Shown here: positions 16,526 through 25,304 of the stretch, piece after piece | Numbering within the stretch: position 1 is the stretch's first letter | Layout of the letters: every line of letters starts with the position of its first letter | Assembly (NCBI RefSeq): GCF_029626265.1 | Contig: NZ_JARUBN010000001.1 | Span: 4,715,001 to 4,779,000, forward strand | Direction: 5' to 3' | Source: Micromonospora sp. WMMD1102 | Lineage (GTDB): Bacteria; Actinomycetota; Actinomycetes; Mycobacteriales; Micromonosporaceae | DNA length: 64,000 bases | Translations under genes and position numbers: made by a program | Notes under the pieces: model-generated | What the model was told of the DNA's origin: nothing | The model's database searches: none | Seen by the model: only the letters and a program-made list of their open reading frames with translations

Positions 16526-17530
16526 TCAGCGCCAGGATGGTACGAGCGCGTCGACCACCCGGGTCGCCTGCCCCTCGTGCTTGGCGTAGTGCTCGGGATA
16601 GCCCGAGTACTGCACCGCCTGGGCCGCCTCGGTCAGCCGCATCCGCTCCCAGCCGGGTACCTGGCGCAGCGCCTCGAAGAACCGCGCACTCGCGTACGCC
16701 GGGTCCATCAGCCGGTTCACCGGGCCCCACCCGCTGCTGGTGCGCTGCTGGAACAGCCCGACCGAGTCGTGGTCCCAGCCGGTGCCCTGGTGCCGGTAGC
16801 GCTTGGATTCCGGCAGCACCTCGCTGGCCCGGTTGAGCAGGGTGCTCTCCTGCATGGCGGTGGCCACCCCGATGATCAGTCCACGGCGCGAGATGCCCAT
16901 GTCCCGACCGGTCCGGACGATGGCCCGGGCGTTGTCCATCTGGACCTCGCTCAGCCCGGCCACCGGCTCCGCGTCGTCGAGCGGCGACGCCGTGTCCGGG
17001 TCCGGTCCGGCGGGCTTCGCCGCGTCCGACCGGTCGTGGTTGCCGGAGCGGCTGGACCGGTCCGCCGAGCGGTCGGCGCCGGGCTGCGCGCCGGTGCCGT
17101 CGTCGGGGCGGGAGAGCGCCACCTGGTCCTCGCCGCTCGCGGTGGCGGGCTCGGCCGGGTCGGCCGGCGACACCGCCTGGACGACGGCCAGTGCGCCGAG
17201 GCAGCAGACCACTCCGGCGGCCACCGCGACCCGGGCCGGGCGGCGCGGGCCGTACCGGGCGGGCAGTCCGGCCCGGACCGTCAGCGCGCCGGCCAGGGCG
17301 GCGAGGTCGCGCAGCAGCGCCGGGCCGAGCGGCCGGAGGTGACGGAGCAGGGGCAACAGCAGCAGGAGTACGAGGCTCCGCAGCCGGGTGGCCGCGAGGG
17401 CTGCCCGGCGGGTCCGGGGCAGCTGCGGCGGCAGGGCCCCGGATCCCGGGTCGGAGGAGGGGACATCATCCGATCGGACAGTGCTGGGCACGGCGGGGTG
17501 TCCGCTCTCAGAACGGTCGTCGTCAGGCAT
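16526..17530 (-). CDS. Membrane-anchored protein with lysozyme/transglycosylase-like C-terminal domain
   Basis: A 334-aa protein. After a disordered N-terminus come two hydrophobic stretches (about 47-62 and 102-118, the second VAVAAGVVCCLGALAVVQAV), then an Asp/Pro-rich extracytoplasmic linker. The C-terminal domain (about 200-334) reads NARAIVRTGRDMGISRRGLIIGVATAMQES...SVGLFQQRTSSGWG. This fits a lysozyme-like fold, with the Glu of MQES as the candidate catalytic acid. It would act on peptidoglycan outside the membrane. Its leader region (17531-17816) has an unusually AT-rich patch. Function is inferred from the fold-like pattern only. Confidence 0.65.
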   Translation of the reverse strand: MPDDDRSESGHPAVPSTVRSDDVPSSDPGSGALPPQLPRTRRAALAATRLRSLVLLLLLPLLRHLRPLGPALLRDLAALAGALTVRAGLPARYGPRRPARVAVAAGVVCCLGALAVVQAVSPADPAEPATASGEDQVALSRPDDGTGAQPGADRSADRSSRSGNHDRSDAAKPAGPDPDTASPLDDAEPVAGLSEVQMDNARAIVRTGRDMGISRRGLIIGVATAMQESTLLNRASEVLPESKRYRHQGTGWDHDSVGLFQQRTSSGWGPVNRLMDPAYASARFFEALRQVPGWERMRLTEAAQAVQYSGYPEHYAKHEGQATRVVDALVPSWR

Positions 17531-17823
17531 CCGACGAGGCTAGGCAGGTCGATGGCCGATTACGGTGGGTCACGCGGTGGTCTCGGCCACATCCTTCGGC
17601 CGGACAACCGGGCAACAGACCGCAGTCGCGGCCGGCGTCGGCCAGCCCCGACAAACACGGCTTTTGCGACAAAACATGTTTATCCCGTGATTAGGCCAGT
17701 TAACCCCGAATTAGGCGTCGACCCGAGCAACATCAACGAGTTCCTCCGTTCGGCCGAGCCGCCTACGCCCACCCGGACCCCCGCCCATTCCCCGGACCCG
17801 CCGCCGTCGTGAGACCGTGGACT

Positions 17824-18936
17824 ATGGCACCGGCCACCGACCCACTACCGCAGCAGAATCGACCCGGGCAGCCGGACCCGTTGCCGCACCACGACCTCCG
17901 TCTGCTGCCGAAGACCAACCTGCACCTGCACCTCACCGGCTCGATGCGCCCGGAGACGCTGGCCGAACTGGCGGACCGGTACGGGCTGCCGCTGCCCGAG
18001 CCGCTCCCGCCCGGGACGCTGCACGGCTGGGCCGCGTTCCAGCGCCGCTACGACCTGGCCCGGGCCGCACTGCGTACCGCCGAGGACCTGAGCCGGGTGG
18101 TGGCCGAGGCGACCGCCGACAACGTCGCCGACGGCGCCGGCTGGGTCGAGATCCAGGTCGACCCGACGGCGTACGCCGACCGGCTGGGCGGGCTGGAGCC
18201 GGTGGTGGAGGCGGTCCTCGCCGGGGCGGCCGGCGGGCGTACCGGAGTGGTGCTGGCGGCCAGTTGGGCCGGTCCGCCCGCCCGGGCGGACGAGATCGCC
18301 CGGATCGCCGCCCGGTACGCCGGACACGGCGTAGTCGGCTTCGGCCTCTCCAACGACGAACGACGGGGCCGGATCGCCGACTTCGTCCCGGCGATGCGCA
18401 CGGCGACCGGGGCCGGGCTGCTGGCCGTGCCGCACAGCGGCTTCTACGAGCCGGCCTGGCACGTCCGGGACTGCGTCACGCTGCTCGGCGCGCACCGGGT
18501 CGGGCACGGGCTGACCGCCGCGACCGATCCGGCCACCCTCGACCTGTTGGCCGAGCGGTCGGTGGCGATGGAAGTGTGTCCCAGTTCATACCCGCCGTTC
18601 GGAGTCACCGCCGGGCTGGCGGCCACCCCGCTACGCGTACTGCTCGACGCCGGTGTGCCGGTGGCGCTCGGCACGGACGACCCGCTGCTGTTCGGCACGG
18701 ACCTGCTGGACCAGTACGTGCTGGCCCGGGAGGTACTCGGCTGCACCGACGCCGAACTGGCCACCCTGGCCCGCTCCTCGGTCGAGGCGTCCGCCGCGCC
18801 GCGGGAGGTCCGGGCCACGATGCTGGCAGGGGTTGCCGACTGGCTCGGTGGAATGGACCAAGATAGCGGCAGCGTTTGCTACATCGGGGACGCCGTCGCT
18901 GACGGCGCGTCCCGGCGTACTCCGAGGAGGTCCTGA
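17824..18936 (+). CDS. Adenosine deaminase family protein
   Basis: A 370-aa zinc amidohydrolase of the adenosine/aminodeoxyfutalosine deaminase group. Visible: the metal-binding HxH in KTNLHLHLTGSMRPETL, GFGLSNDERRG, a His in LLAVPHSGFYEPAWHV, HRVGHGLTAA and the terminal ALGTDDPLLFGTDLLDQY that supplies the catalytic Asp. Expected reaction: adenosine (or a related purine) to inosine plus ammonia. I use the ATG at 17824; a GTG at 17809 is also in frame. It is followed after 3 bp by the PAC2 gene, so the two are co-transcribed. Confidence 0.88.
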   Translation: MAPATDPLPQQNRPGQPDPLPHHDLRLLPKTNLHLHLTGSMRPETLAELADRYGLPLPEPLPPGTLHGWAAFQRRYDLARAALRTAEDLSRVVAEATADNVADGAGWVEIQVDPTAYADRLGGLEPVVEAVLAGAAGGRTGVVLAASWAGPPARADEIARIAARYAGHGVVGFGLSNDERRGRIADFVPAMRTATGAGLLAVPHSGFYEPAWHVRDCVTLLGAHRVGHGLTAATDPATLDLLAERSVAMEVCPSSYPPFGVTAGLAATPLRVLLDAGVPVALGTDDPLLFGTDLLDQYVLAREVLGCTDAELATLARSSVEASAAPREVRATMLAGVADWLGGMDQDSGSVCYIGDAVADGASRRTPRRS

Positions 18937-18939
18937 CCG

Positions 18940-19860
18940 GTGCTCGACCCGAACGAGCTCTACGAGCTCACCGACGATTTGCCCGAGCTGGGTCAGCCGG
19001 TGCTGATCCAGGCGCTCTCCGGCTTCGTCGACGCCGGGAACGCGACCCGGCTGGCCAGGGAACACCTGGTGTCGGCCCTGGAGTCCCGGACGATCGCCAC
19101 CTTCGACGTCGACCAACTGCTCGACTACCGCTCCCGGCGACCCACGATGATCTTCGTGGAGGACCACTGGGAGCACTACGAGCAGCCGAAGCTCGAACTG
19201 CACCTGCTGCGCGACGACGACGACACCCCGTTCCTGCTGCTCGCCGGCCCCGAGCCGGACTTCCAGTGGGAACGGTTCATCGCCGCCCTGACCAGCCTGA
19301 TCCAGCGCCTCGGCGTACGCCTGACGATCGGGCTGAACGCCATCCCGATGGCGGTGCCGCACACCCGCCCCACCGGGGTGACCGCGCACGCCACCCGACC
19401 GGAGCTGATCACCGGCTACGAGTCGTGGCTGCAACGCATCCAGGTCCCCGGCAGCGCCGGCAACCTGCTGGAGTTCCGCCTCGGCGAGCAGGGCCGGGAC
19501 GCGGTCGGCTTCGCGGTGCACGTGCCGCACTACGTGGCCCAGACCGAGTACCCGGGTGCGGCGGAGCTGCTGCTGACCTCGGTCTCCCGGGCCAGCGGGC
19601 TGCTGCTGCCGACCGAGGCGCTGCGGACAGCCGCCGAGGCCGTACGCGAGGACATCGACCGGCAGGTGGCGCAGACCGACGAGGCGACCTCGCTGGTACA
19701 CGCGCTGGAGGAGCAGTACGACGCCTTCACCCGGGGACGGGGCGGGCCGAACCTGCTCGCCGGCGAGAACGGGCCGCTGCCCACCGCCGACGAACTCGGT
19801 GCCGAACTGGAGCGCTTCCTCGCCGAGCAGGGCCGCCCCGGCGAGAACCCCGGCACCTGA
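18940..19860 (+). CDS. PAC2-family (proteasome-assembly-chaperone-like) protein
   Basis: A 306-aa soluble protein of the actinobacterial PAC2 family: LIQALSGFVDAGNATRLAREHL near the N-terminus, RPTMIFVEDHWEHY, LLLAGPEPDFQWERF, and VGFAVHVPHYVAQTEYPGAAELLL. In actinomycetes such proteins are linked by homology to proteasome assembly factors; direct function is not established. The GTG at 18940 has GAGGAGGTCC upstream and lies 3 bp after the adenosine deaminase stop, so translation is probably coupled. Confidence 0.85.
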   Translation: MLDPNELYELTDDLPELGQPVLIQALSGFVDAGNATRLAREHLVSALESRTIATFDVDQLLDYRSRRPTMIFVEDHWEHYEQPKLELHLLRDDDDTPFLLLAGPEPDFQWERFIAALTSLIQRLGVRLTIGLNAIPMAVPHTRPTGVTAHATRPELITGYESWLQRIQVPGSAGNLLEFRLGEQGRDAVGFAVHVPHYVAQTEYPGAAELLLTSVSRASGLLLPTEALRTAAEAVREDIDRQVAQTDEATSLVHALEEQYDAFTRGRGGPNLLAGENGPLPTADELGAELERFLAEQGRPGENPGT

Positions 19861-19958
19861 CGCCAGCACAGCTGACGGCGGAACATGCCGCCGACCCGGC
19901 ACCCGGACGCGCGTCCCGGCTACCTGCGTTCCGGGTGCCGATCGGGCAGGCTGGGCAG

Positions 19959-20759
19959 ATGCGACTGGCGACCTGGAACGTCAACTCGGTGAAGGCTCGG
20001 CTCCCCCGGCTGCTCGACTGGCTCGCCGGCACGAAGCCGGACGTGGTCTGCCTCCAGGAGACGAAGTGTCCGGACGGCGCGTTCCCGGCCGACGAGGTCG
20101 GCGAGCTCGGCTACGAGGTGGCCAGCCACAGCGACGGGCGGTGGAACGGGGTGGCGATCCTGTCCCGGGTCGGTCTGGCCGACGTCGCGGTCGGGTTCGC
20201 CGACGAGCCCGGGTTCCCCGAGCCGGAGGCGCGGGCCATCTCGGCGACCTGCGCCGGGCTGCGGGTCTGGTCGATCTACGTGCCGAACGGGCGTACCCCG
20301 GACTCGCCGCACTACGAGTACAAGCTCGCCTGGTTGGCGGTGCTGCGCGACGCGCTCGCCGCCGAGCTGCGTACCGGGCTGCCGCTGGCGGTCTGCGGCG
20401 ACTACAACGTGGCGCCGACCGACGCCGACGTCTGGGACCCGGCGCTCTTCGTCGACTCGACGCACGTGACCCCGGCCGAGCGGCAGGCCCTGGCCGACCT
20501 GCGCGCCCTGGGCCTGGTCGACGTGGTGCCGACCCCGATGAAGGGCCCGCACCCGTTCACCTACTGGGACTACCGGGCCGGGATGTTCCACCAGAACAAG
20601 GGCATGCGGATCGACCTGGTGTACGCGACGGAGCCGTTCGCCGCCCGCGTCACCTCGGCGTACGTGGACCGGGAGGCCCGCAAGGGCAAGGGCCCGTCCG
20701 ACCACGCCCCGATCGTGCTGGACGCGGAGGTCGAACCGGCCGGCGGGGATGCCGAATAA
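19959..20759 (+). CDS. xth: Exodeoxyribonuclease III
   Basis: A 266-aa AP endonuclease/3'-5' exonuclease of the EEP superfamily, acting in base-excision repair. Motifs: MRLATWNVNSVKARL (metal Asn), PDVVCLQETKCPD (metal Glu), WSIYVPNGR (catalytic Tyr), LAVCGDYNVAPTDADVWDP (Asp, Asn), and the terminal GMRIDLVYAT and GPSDHAPIVLD (Asp-His). Length is standard. The ATG at 19959 is preceded by CAGGCT six bases upstream, similar to a leaderless -10 element. It lies 98 bp after the PAC2 gene. Confidence 0.95.
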   Translation: MRLATWNVNSVKARLPRLLDWLAGTKPDVVCLQETKCPDGAFPADEVGELGYEVASHSDGRWNGVAILSRVGLADVAVGFADEPGFPEPEARAISATCAGLRVWSIYVPNGRTPDSPHYEYKLAWLAVLRDALAAELRTGLPLAVCGDYNVAPTDADVWDPALFVDSTHVTPAERQALADLRALGLVDVVPTPMKGPHPFTYWDYRAGMFHQNKGMRIDLVYATEPFAARVTSAYVDREARKGKGPSDHAPIVLDAEVEPAGGDAE

Positions 20760-20813
20760 TGTTCCCGGCACGGCGTGGGCCAGGAGCGGGGAGCGGATGG
20801 AAGACAGCCGGAC

Positions 20814-22217
20814 GTGGTGATCGACCTCGGCACCGAGCGCTACGAGCCGCCGGCCGCACCCGCCAGGCCACCCCGCGAGTTGCGGGTACGCCGCTGGCGG
20901 ATCACGGGGGCGATCCTCGCCGGGATCCTCGCCTTCAGCGTCGGTGGCGCCGCCCGGTCCCCGGAGCCAGCGCTGCGTGAGGTGCACGCCGCACCGCTCG
21001 GTCCGGCCGACACCTACATGCTGGCCGACGGCCTGCTCCTCACCACCTCGGTGATCGACCCCACCGACCAGGCGAAGCACCGGATCGTCTGCTACGACCT
21101 CACACGGCGGCGCCAGCTCTGGTCCGCCGACTACGCCCTCGACGAGAACCGTCTCGGGCCGAGGCGGGCCGGCGGGCTGCTGCTGGTCTTCGAGAAGGTG
21201 GCCGAAGGCGCACCGCCCCGGACCACCGCGCTGGACCTGCGGACCGGGCACCGGCGCTGGTCGTTACCGTACCGCTCGCTGCTGCTGCCCGACGCGCCGA
21301 CAGCGCTGGTCCTGGACGACGTCTTCCGGCCGGAGGCACGGATCCGGCCCGCCCAGGTCGACGGCGGCGGCGAGGTCTACTTCGGGTCGGACGGGCATGC
21401 CTACAGCGAGCCGCCGATCGAACTGATCGTCCGGGGGCTCGACCTCGACACCGGTCAGCTTCGCTGGGAGTTGCCCCGGCTCGACAGCGTCCGCCTGGTC
21501 GAGGCATCCGAGAGGCAGCCGCCGGTGTTGCTGACCTCGTCGCCGGACGGTGCCGTCGAGGTCCGGGACCTGCTCTCCGGCGGGGTCAACCACCGGCTCG
21601 ACTGGCCGGGCGGCGAACTCGGGCTGGTGCAACGGATCGGCGAGACCGTCGTGACGGTGGCGCAGTCGGGATCCGGGCAGGTCGTGACGGCGTACTCGGC
21701 AGATCTGTGGCAGCGGCGGTGGAGCCGCACGCTCACCGGCACGCGCGACTTCGTCGAGCGCTGCGGGCCGCTGCTGTGCCAGGCCCGGGACATCGGGACG
21801 AGCGCGCTCGACCCGGCCACCGGCGAGACCCGGTGGGAGCTGCCCGGGCCGCTGCGGCTGCTCGCCCTCGACCCGTGGCTGGTCGAGATGGACCAACGGA
21901 CCGCACTTCGCCGGGTCTTCGAGACCCGGACCGGCCGGACCGTGGCCGAACTCGGCGGCTGGCGGTTGACCGACGACTCCACCTGGCCCGACGAAATTCC
22001 GCTCCGCACGGACCAGCCGCCGCTGGTACTCCAGTCGAACCCTGCCGGCGGACAGACCTCGTTCGGCGTGATCGACCCGGCCGGACCGTCGGTCCGCCGG
22101 CTCGGCGTGCTGCCGTACCCCCTGGAGGAGTGCGTGGCCGCCCAGCCGTTCATGGCCTGTCGGGTTCCCGGTGCGCAACTCCGCGTCTGGCGCTACCACC
22201 CACCCCGCCCGCTGTGA
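20814..22217 (+). CDS. Membrane-anchored PQQ-like beta-propeller protein
   Basis: About 467 aa with one N-terminal membrane helix (WRITGAILAGILAFSVGGAA) and a long extracytoplasmic part. Repeated blade-like elements of the form CYDLTRRRQLWSADY, ALDLRTGHRRWSLPY, GLDLDTGQLRWELP and ALDPATGETRWELP indicate a PQQ/BamB-type beta-propeller; no cofactor-binding residues can be claimed. Such proteins are often scaffolds on the cell surface. The start is uncertain: GTG at 20814 or 20817, with an upstream in-frame GTG at 20775. It begins 54 bp after xth. Confidence 0.75.
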   Translation: MVIDLGTERYEPPAAPARPPRELRVRRWRITGAILAGILAFSVGGAARSPEPALREVHAAPLGPADTYMLADGLLLTTSVIDPTDQAKHRIVCYDLTRRRQLWSADYALDENRLGPRRAGGLLLVFEKVAEGAPPRTTALDLRTGHRRWSLPYRSLLLPDAPTALVLDDVFRPEARIRPAQVDGGGEVYFGSDGHAYSEPPIELIVRGLDLDTGQLRWELPRLDSVRLVEASERQPPVLLTSSPDGAVEVRDLLSGGVNHRLDWPGGELGLVQRIGETVVTVAQSGSGQVVTAYSADLWQRRWSRTLTGTRDFVERCGPLLCQARDIGTSALDPATGETRWELPGPLRLLALDPWLVEMDQRTALRRVFETRTGRTVAELGGWRLTDDSTWPDEIPLRTDQPPLVLQSNPAGGQTSFGVIDPAGPSVRRLGVLPYPLEECVAAQPFMACRVPGAQLRVWRYHPPRPL

Positions 22218-22247
22218 CGACTGCCGTGCCGGCCCGGGTGACTGCCC

Positions 22248-22253
22248 TAGGCT
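22248..22253 (+). promoter_or_regulatory. Leaderless -10 element of mhuD
   Basis: TAGGCT ends six bases before the A of the mhuD ATG (22260) and there is no ribosome binding site between them. This spacing is typical of actinobacterial leaderless transcripts, in which the start codon is the first transcribed codon. Confidence 0.6.
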
Positions 22254-22259
22254 GACGTC

Positions 22260-22592
22260 ATGGCAGTAGTGAAGATCAACGCGATCGAGGTCCCGGCGGG
22301 TGCCGGTGCGGAGTTGGAACGCCGGTTCGCCGCCCGGCGGGGCGCGGTCGAGAACTCCCCCGGCTTCCTCGGCTTCGAACTGCTCCGCCCGGTGGCCGGC
22401 GAGGACCGGTACTTCGTGTACACGAAGTGGGAGAGCGAGGAGGCGTACCAGGCGTGGGCCGCCGGGCCGGCCCGGGAGGCGCACGCGCGGGGCCCCGCCG
22501 ACGGGAACGGAGAGCGGCCGAAGCCGGCCGCGACCGGTGCCACACTGCTGGAGTTCGAGGTGGTGCAGGCGAGCGGCCCCAGCGCCCCGTAA
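22260..22592 (+). CDS. mhuD: MhuD-type heme-degrading monooxygenase
   Basis: A 110-aa protein of the antibiotic-biosynthesis-monooxygenase fold, strikingly close to Mycobacterium tuberculosis MhuD (Rv3592) as I recall its sequence: VVKINAIEVPAGAGAELE, AVENSPGFLGFELLRP, and WESEEAYQAWAAGP. Asn7, Trp66 and His75, the residues used for heme binding and turnover in MhuD, are all at the same positions. Expected role: opening host or own heme to biliverdin-like mycobilin with release of iron, in the cytosol. A 14-residue stretch after residue 77 is longer than in MhuD. It has a leaderless promoter and no IdeR box that I can see. 22593-22769 downstream holds nothing recognisable. Confidence 0.92.
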   Translation: MAVVKINAIEVPAGAGAELERRFAARRGAVENSPGFLGFELLRPVAGEDRYFVYTKWESEEAYQAWAAGPAREAHARGPADGNGERPKPAATGATLLEFEVVQASGPSAP

Positions 22593-22769
22593 CCATCCGG
22601 CGCCTCCCGCCGGCCAGTCCGGGGCGCTGCCGGGTGCCGGGTCAGCATGCCGCGACCTCGGCGACGATCGCGGCACGACGTGGATGAAGACGAGTCGCCG
22701 GTGATCGAGCGCTGCTGTCGCTGGCTACCCGCACGCCGCCGACGTCTCGGCGGGCGGACCGGCGGGCGG

Positions 22770-23480
22770 TCAGGGCTTGCGGGAGTCCACCAGGGAGGCA
22801 AAGGCGATCACGTTGTCGGAGTAGCCGGTGCCGCCGCCGACCCAGCGGCCGCCGCAGGTGATCAGACGGAGCCAGGGACGCCGGAAGTCGCCGTACACCC
22901 GCTCGGCCGGGAGCTTGTCCTTGTCGAAGTGCTCGACGGAGTTGACCTCGAAGATGGCCACCGAGCGGTCCTGCCGGGTCACCTCGATCCGGGCGCCCGG
23001 CCGGAGTTTCACCAGATCGTGGAAGACCGAGGGCCCGTCCCGGGTGTCCGCGTGCCCGACGATGATCGCCGGCCCGAACTGCCCGGGGGTCGGGCCCCGG
23101 TCGTACCAGCCGACCTCGTCGTGCCGTTCGAGAGCGGGTACGGCGATCGACCCGTCGTCGGCCAGCCCGACCCGGTGCACCGGGGCGCGTACCCCGATGG
23201 ACGGGACGGTCAGCTTCACCGGTCGGCTCGGCGCGAGTACCGGGAACTCCCGGGGCGGTTCCTTGCTGCCGCCGCCCAGCCAGCGCCACGGCCCGCCCGC
23301 CGACTGGCCCAGACCGGCGCCGGTGGCGAAGATGCCGACGAGTACCAGGATGATCGCCAGCGGCCCGACGATGCTCCGCCGGGGGCGCCCGCCGACGGAC
23401 CGGGCCGCCGGGTGCCGCAGGTGCGCGGCCGGCCGCCGGCTGCCGAGCCAGGGACGCCGGCCGCTGGAGGTACGGACCAT
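22770..23480 (-). CDS. Class F sortase
   Basis: A 236-aa membrane-anchored transpeptidase. The N-terminal cytosolic part is Arg-rich, with one transmembrane helix (IVGPLAIILVLVGIFATGAGLG), then the extracytoplasmic sortase beta-barrel. The catalytic His is in PAIIVGHADTRDGPSVF and the catalytic Cys in RLITCGGRW. The TLxTC motif of other classes reads LITC here, as in class F enzymes of actinomycetes. ATG at 23480. It lies 20 bp after the gene for a secreted, C-terminally anchored protein, a standard pairing. Its true substrates are unknown. Confidence 0.9.
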   Translation of the reverse strand: MVRTSSGRRPWLGSRRPAAHLRHPAARSVGGRPRRSIVGPLAIILVLVGIFATGAGLGQSAGGPWRWLGGGSKEPPREFPVLAPSRPVKLTVPSIGVRAPVHRVGLADDGSIAVPALERHDEVGWYDRGPTPGQFGPAIIVGHADTRDGPSVFHDLVKLRPGARIEVTRQDRSVAIFEVNSVEHFDKDKLPAERVYGDFRRPWLRLITCGGRWVGGGTGYSDNVIAFASLVDSRKP

Positions 23481-23500
23481 CTGGGCGGCACTCCTCCCGG

Positions 23501-24004
23501 TCAGGTCCCGCGGGCGGACGTGGACCGGGACCGCCGACGGATGGCGACCAGTCCCAGCACGGCACCGAGTACGGTGCTGGCCAGCCCGCCGGTTACCAGC
23601 AGCCGGCCCGGGTCGTCCCCGGCGGTGCCACCGAACCCGGTCGCCGGCCCGCGCTGCGGGCGGGTGGGGCCCACCACCATCAGCCTGGTGCTGGCGCTCC
23701 CGCCGTCCGGACAGCTCAGCCGGACCCGGTAGGTGTCCGCCTTGGTGCTCTCCGGCACAGCCGCGACCGCGGTGAGGAACCCGGCCTGCGGCTGCACGGT
23801 CACGCTGCCGAAGGCCGGCGACTCGACCGTGCCGGGCTGGGTGTTCGTCCGGCAACTCGCCTTGATGCCGACCATGAAGCCGGCCTCGACGGTGCTCGGA
23901 TTCACCTGTACGAATACGTCGGCGGCGCGGGCCGGGGCGGGTGCGGCCAGCAGCAGGGTCAGCGGGAGACCGCAGAGGACCGCGATGCGTCGCCCCGTTG
24001 CCAC
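23501..24004 (-). CDS. Secreted Ig-like protein with C-terminal membrane anchor, paired with sortase F
   Basis: 167 aa. The GTG at 24004 follows GGGAGGGGGACCA. A Sec signal ends at APARAAD (about residue 28). An Ig-like beta domain with two Cys (CRTNT, RLSCPDGG) follows. The end has GGLASTVLGAVLGLVAIRRRSRS, a membrane helix followed by positive residues, as in surface proteins held or processed by sortase. No clear LPxTG-like motif is present just before the helix. It is co-directional with and 20 bp upstream of the class F sortase gene, so the two probably form one transcript. Confidence 0.75.
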   Translation of the reverse strand: MATGRRIAVLCGLPLTLLLAAPAPARAADVFVQVNPSTVEAGFMVGIKASCRTNTQPGTVESPAFGSVTVQPQAGFLTAVAAVPESTKADTYRVRLSCPDGGSASTRLMVVGPTRPQRGPATGFGGTAGDDPGRLLVTGGLASTVLGAVLGLVAIRRRSRSTSARGT

Positions 24005-24258
24005 TGGTCCCCCTCCCGGCGCCTCGGGCAGCGCCGGGGCTCCGGGCCCCGGGGCCTGCCGTATGCGGAAATCCTCTCATCTGTCGACGCCGAGCACATC
24101 CGGTCGGGCGATCTCGATCAGATCCGTTGCCAGGTCCGGGCCTGGTTCGGCCAGATCCGGGCCTGATCCGTTGCCGGGATGATCCCGTTGTCAGATCCGG
24201 GTGCGGGCGGCGGTAGCTCCGGCGGTCGTCCGCGCCGATCGCGTACGCTGGCTTTCCC

Positions 24259-25188
24259 GTGACCCTCACCAGCCAGGACCAGACCGGCCAGACCGGCCAG
24301 ACCGGCCAGACCGCGCCGGCCCCGCAGCTCGCGCATCCCATGCCGCCCGCCGGCGCGGCAGAGCCGGCGCGCTCGGGCCGGCTGGCCCGGATCCGCACCT
24401 TCCACCCGCGCCGGGGACGGCTCAGCGGGCGGCACCTGGACGCGCTGGACCGGCTCTGGCCCCGCTACGGCCTGACCGTCCCACTTCCGGGCCACCCCTA
24501 CGGCGGACCGGTCGAGACCGGCGCCGCTGGCCCATCCGGCACAGCCGGCGCCCCGCAAGACCCGCTGGAACCGGTAGTCGCGGAAGGCCCGCTGGAGCCG
24601 GTAGTCGCGGAAGGCCCGCTGGCTCGGGGAGCCGTCCTGGACCTGGCCGAGTTGTTCGGGCGTGCCGCACCGGTGGTGCTGGAGATCGGTTCCGGGATGG
24701 GTGACGCCACCGTGACGATGGCCGCCGCCGACCCGGGGCGGGACTACCTCGCCGTCGAGGTGCACACTCCGGGCATCGCGAACCTGCTCGACCTGACCGA
24801 GCGGCAGGGGCTGACGAACGTCCGGATCGCCTGCGGCGACGCCCTCGACCTGGTCCGCTACCTGCTGCCGGCGGAGCGGCTCGACGCCGTACACGTCTTC
24901 TTTCCCGATCCGTGGCCGAAGCCGCGGCACCACAAGCGCCGGCTGGTCCAGCCGGCGCACGTCGCGCTGCTGCGCTCCCGGCTCGTTCGCGGCGGCGTCC
25001 TGCACTGCGCGACCGACTGGCCCGAGTACGCCGAGAGCATGCGCGACACCCTGACCGCAGACCCGGAACTGGTCAACCTGTTCCCCGGCTTCGCGCCCCG
25101 CCCGGCGCACCGGCCGGTGACGAAGTTCGAGCGGCGCGGGACGGCGGCCGGCCGCCCGATCCACGACCTGATCTTCCGCCGCCGCTGA
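24259..25188 (+). CDS. trmB: tRNA (guanine-N7-)-methyltransferase
   Basis: TrmB methylates G46 in the tRNA variable loop with S-adenosylmethionine. Visible: the SAM-binding VVLEIGSGMGDATVTMA, YLAVEVHTPG, VRIACGDALDL, and the signature VHVFFPDPWPKPRHHKRRLVQP. The tail KFERRG...IHDLIF is also typical. At 309 aa it is longer than usual because of a low-complexity N-terminus with QTG repeats and an inserted PLEPVVAEG duplicated in tandem (27 bp, about 24560-24615), just before the catalytic domain. The insert is in frame and need not harm function. A Micromonospora-type hairpin follows the stop. Confidence 0.92.
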   Translation: MTLTSQDQTGQTGQTGQTAPAPQLAHPMPPAGAAEPARSGRLARIRTFHPRRGRLSGRHLDALDRLWPRYGLTVPLPGHPYGGPVETGAAGPSGTAGAPQDPLEPVVAEGPLEPVVAEGPLARGAVLDLAELFGRAAPVVLEIGSGMGDATVTMAAADPGRDYLAVEVHTPGIANLLDLTERQGLTNVRIACGDALDLVRYLLPAERLDAVHVFFPDPWPKPRHHKRRLVQPAHVALLRSRLVRGGVLHCATDWPEYAESMRDTLTADPELVNLFPGFAPRPAHRPVTKFERRGTAAGRPIHDLIFRRR

Positions 25189-25250
25189 GGTGTGAGGAAG
25201 GGCCCCCGCATATCGCTTTCTGTTGTAGAAGGGCCCCTTCCTTACACCTC
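25187..25250. terminator. GGGCCC-type inverted repeat downstream of trmB
   Basis: Arms beginning GAGGTGTGAGGAAGGG and ending CCCCTTCCTTACACCTC pair with few mismatches around an AT-containing loop (TATCGCTTTCTGTTGTAG). It begins inside the trmB stop codon. Same family as the repeats at 5749 and 55881. Confidence 0.8.
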
Positions 25251-25304
25251 GGGCTCGGGAGCGGATTGGCGTTGCCGAGCCGGGCCAGGCACCATGGACC
25301 GGCT

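Noticed and set aside
20020..20032. LexA or other repair-type operator near exonuclease III
   Set aside because: No palindromic SOS-like box was found upstream of xth.
22241..22259. IdeR/DtxR box in front of mhuD
   Set aside because: CCCTAGGCTGACG shares only a few bases with the TTAGGTTAGGCTAACCTAA consensus; TAGGCT is better explained as a -10 element.
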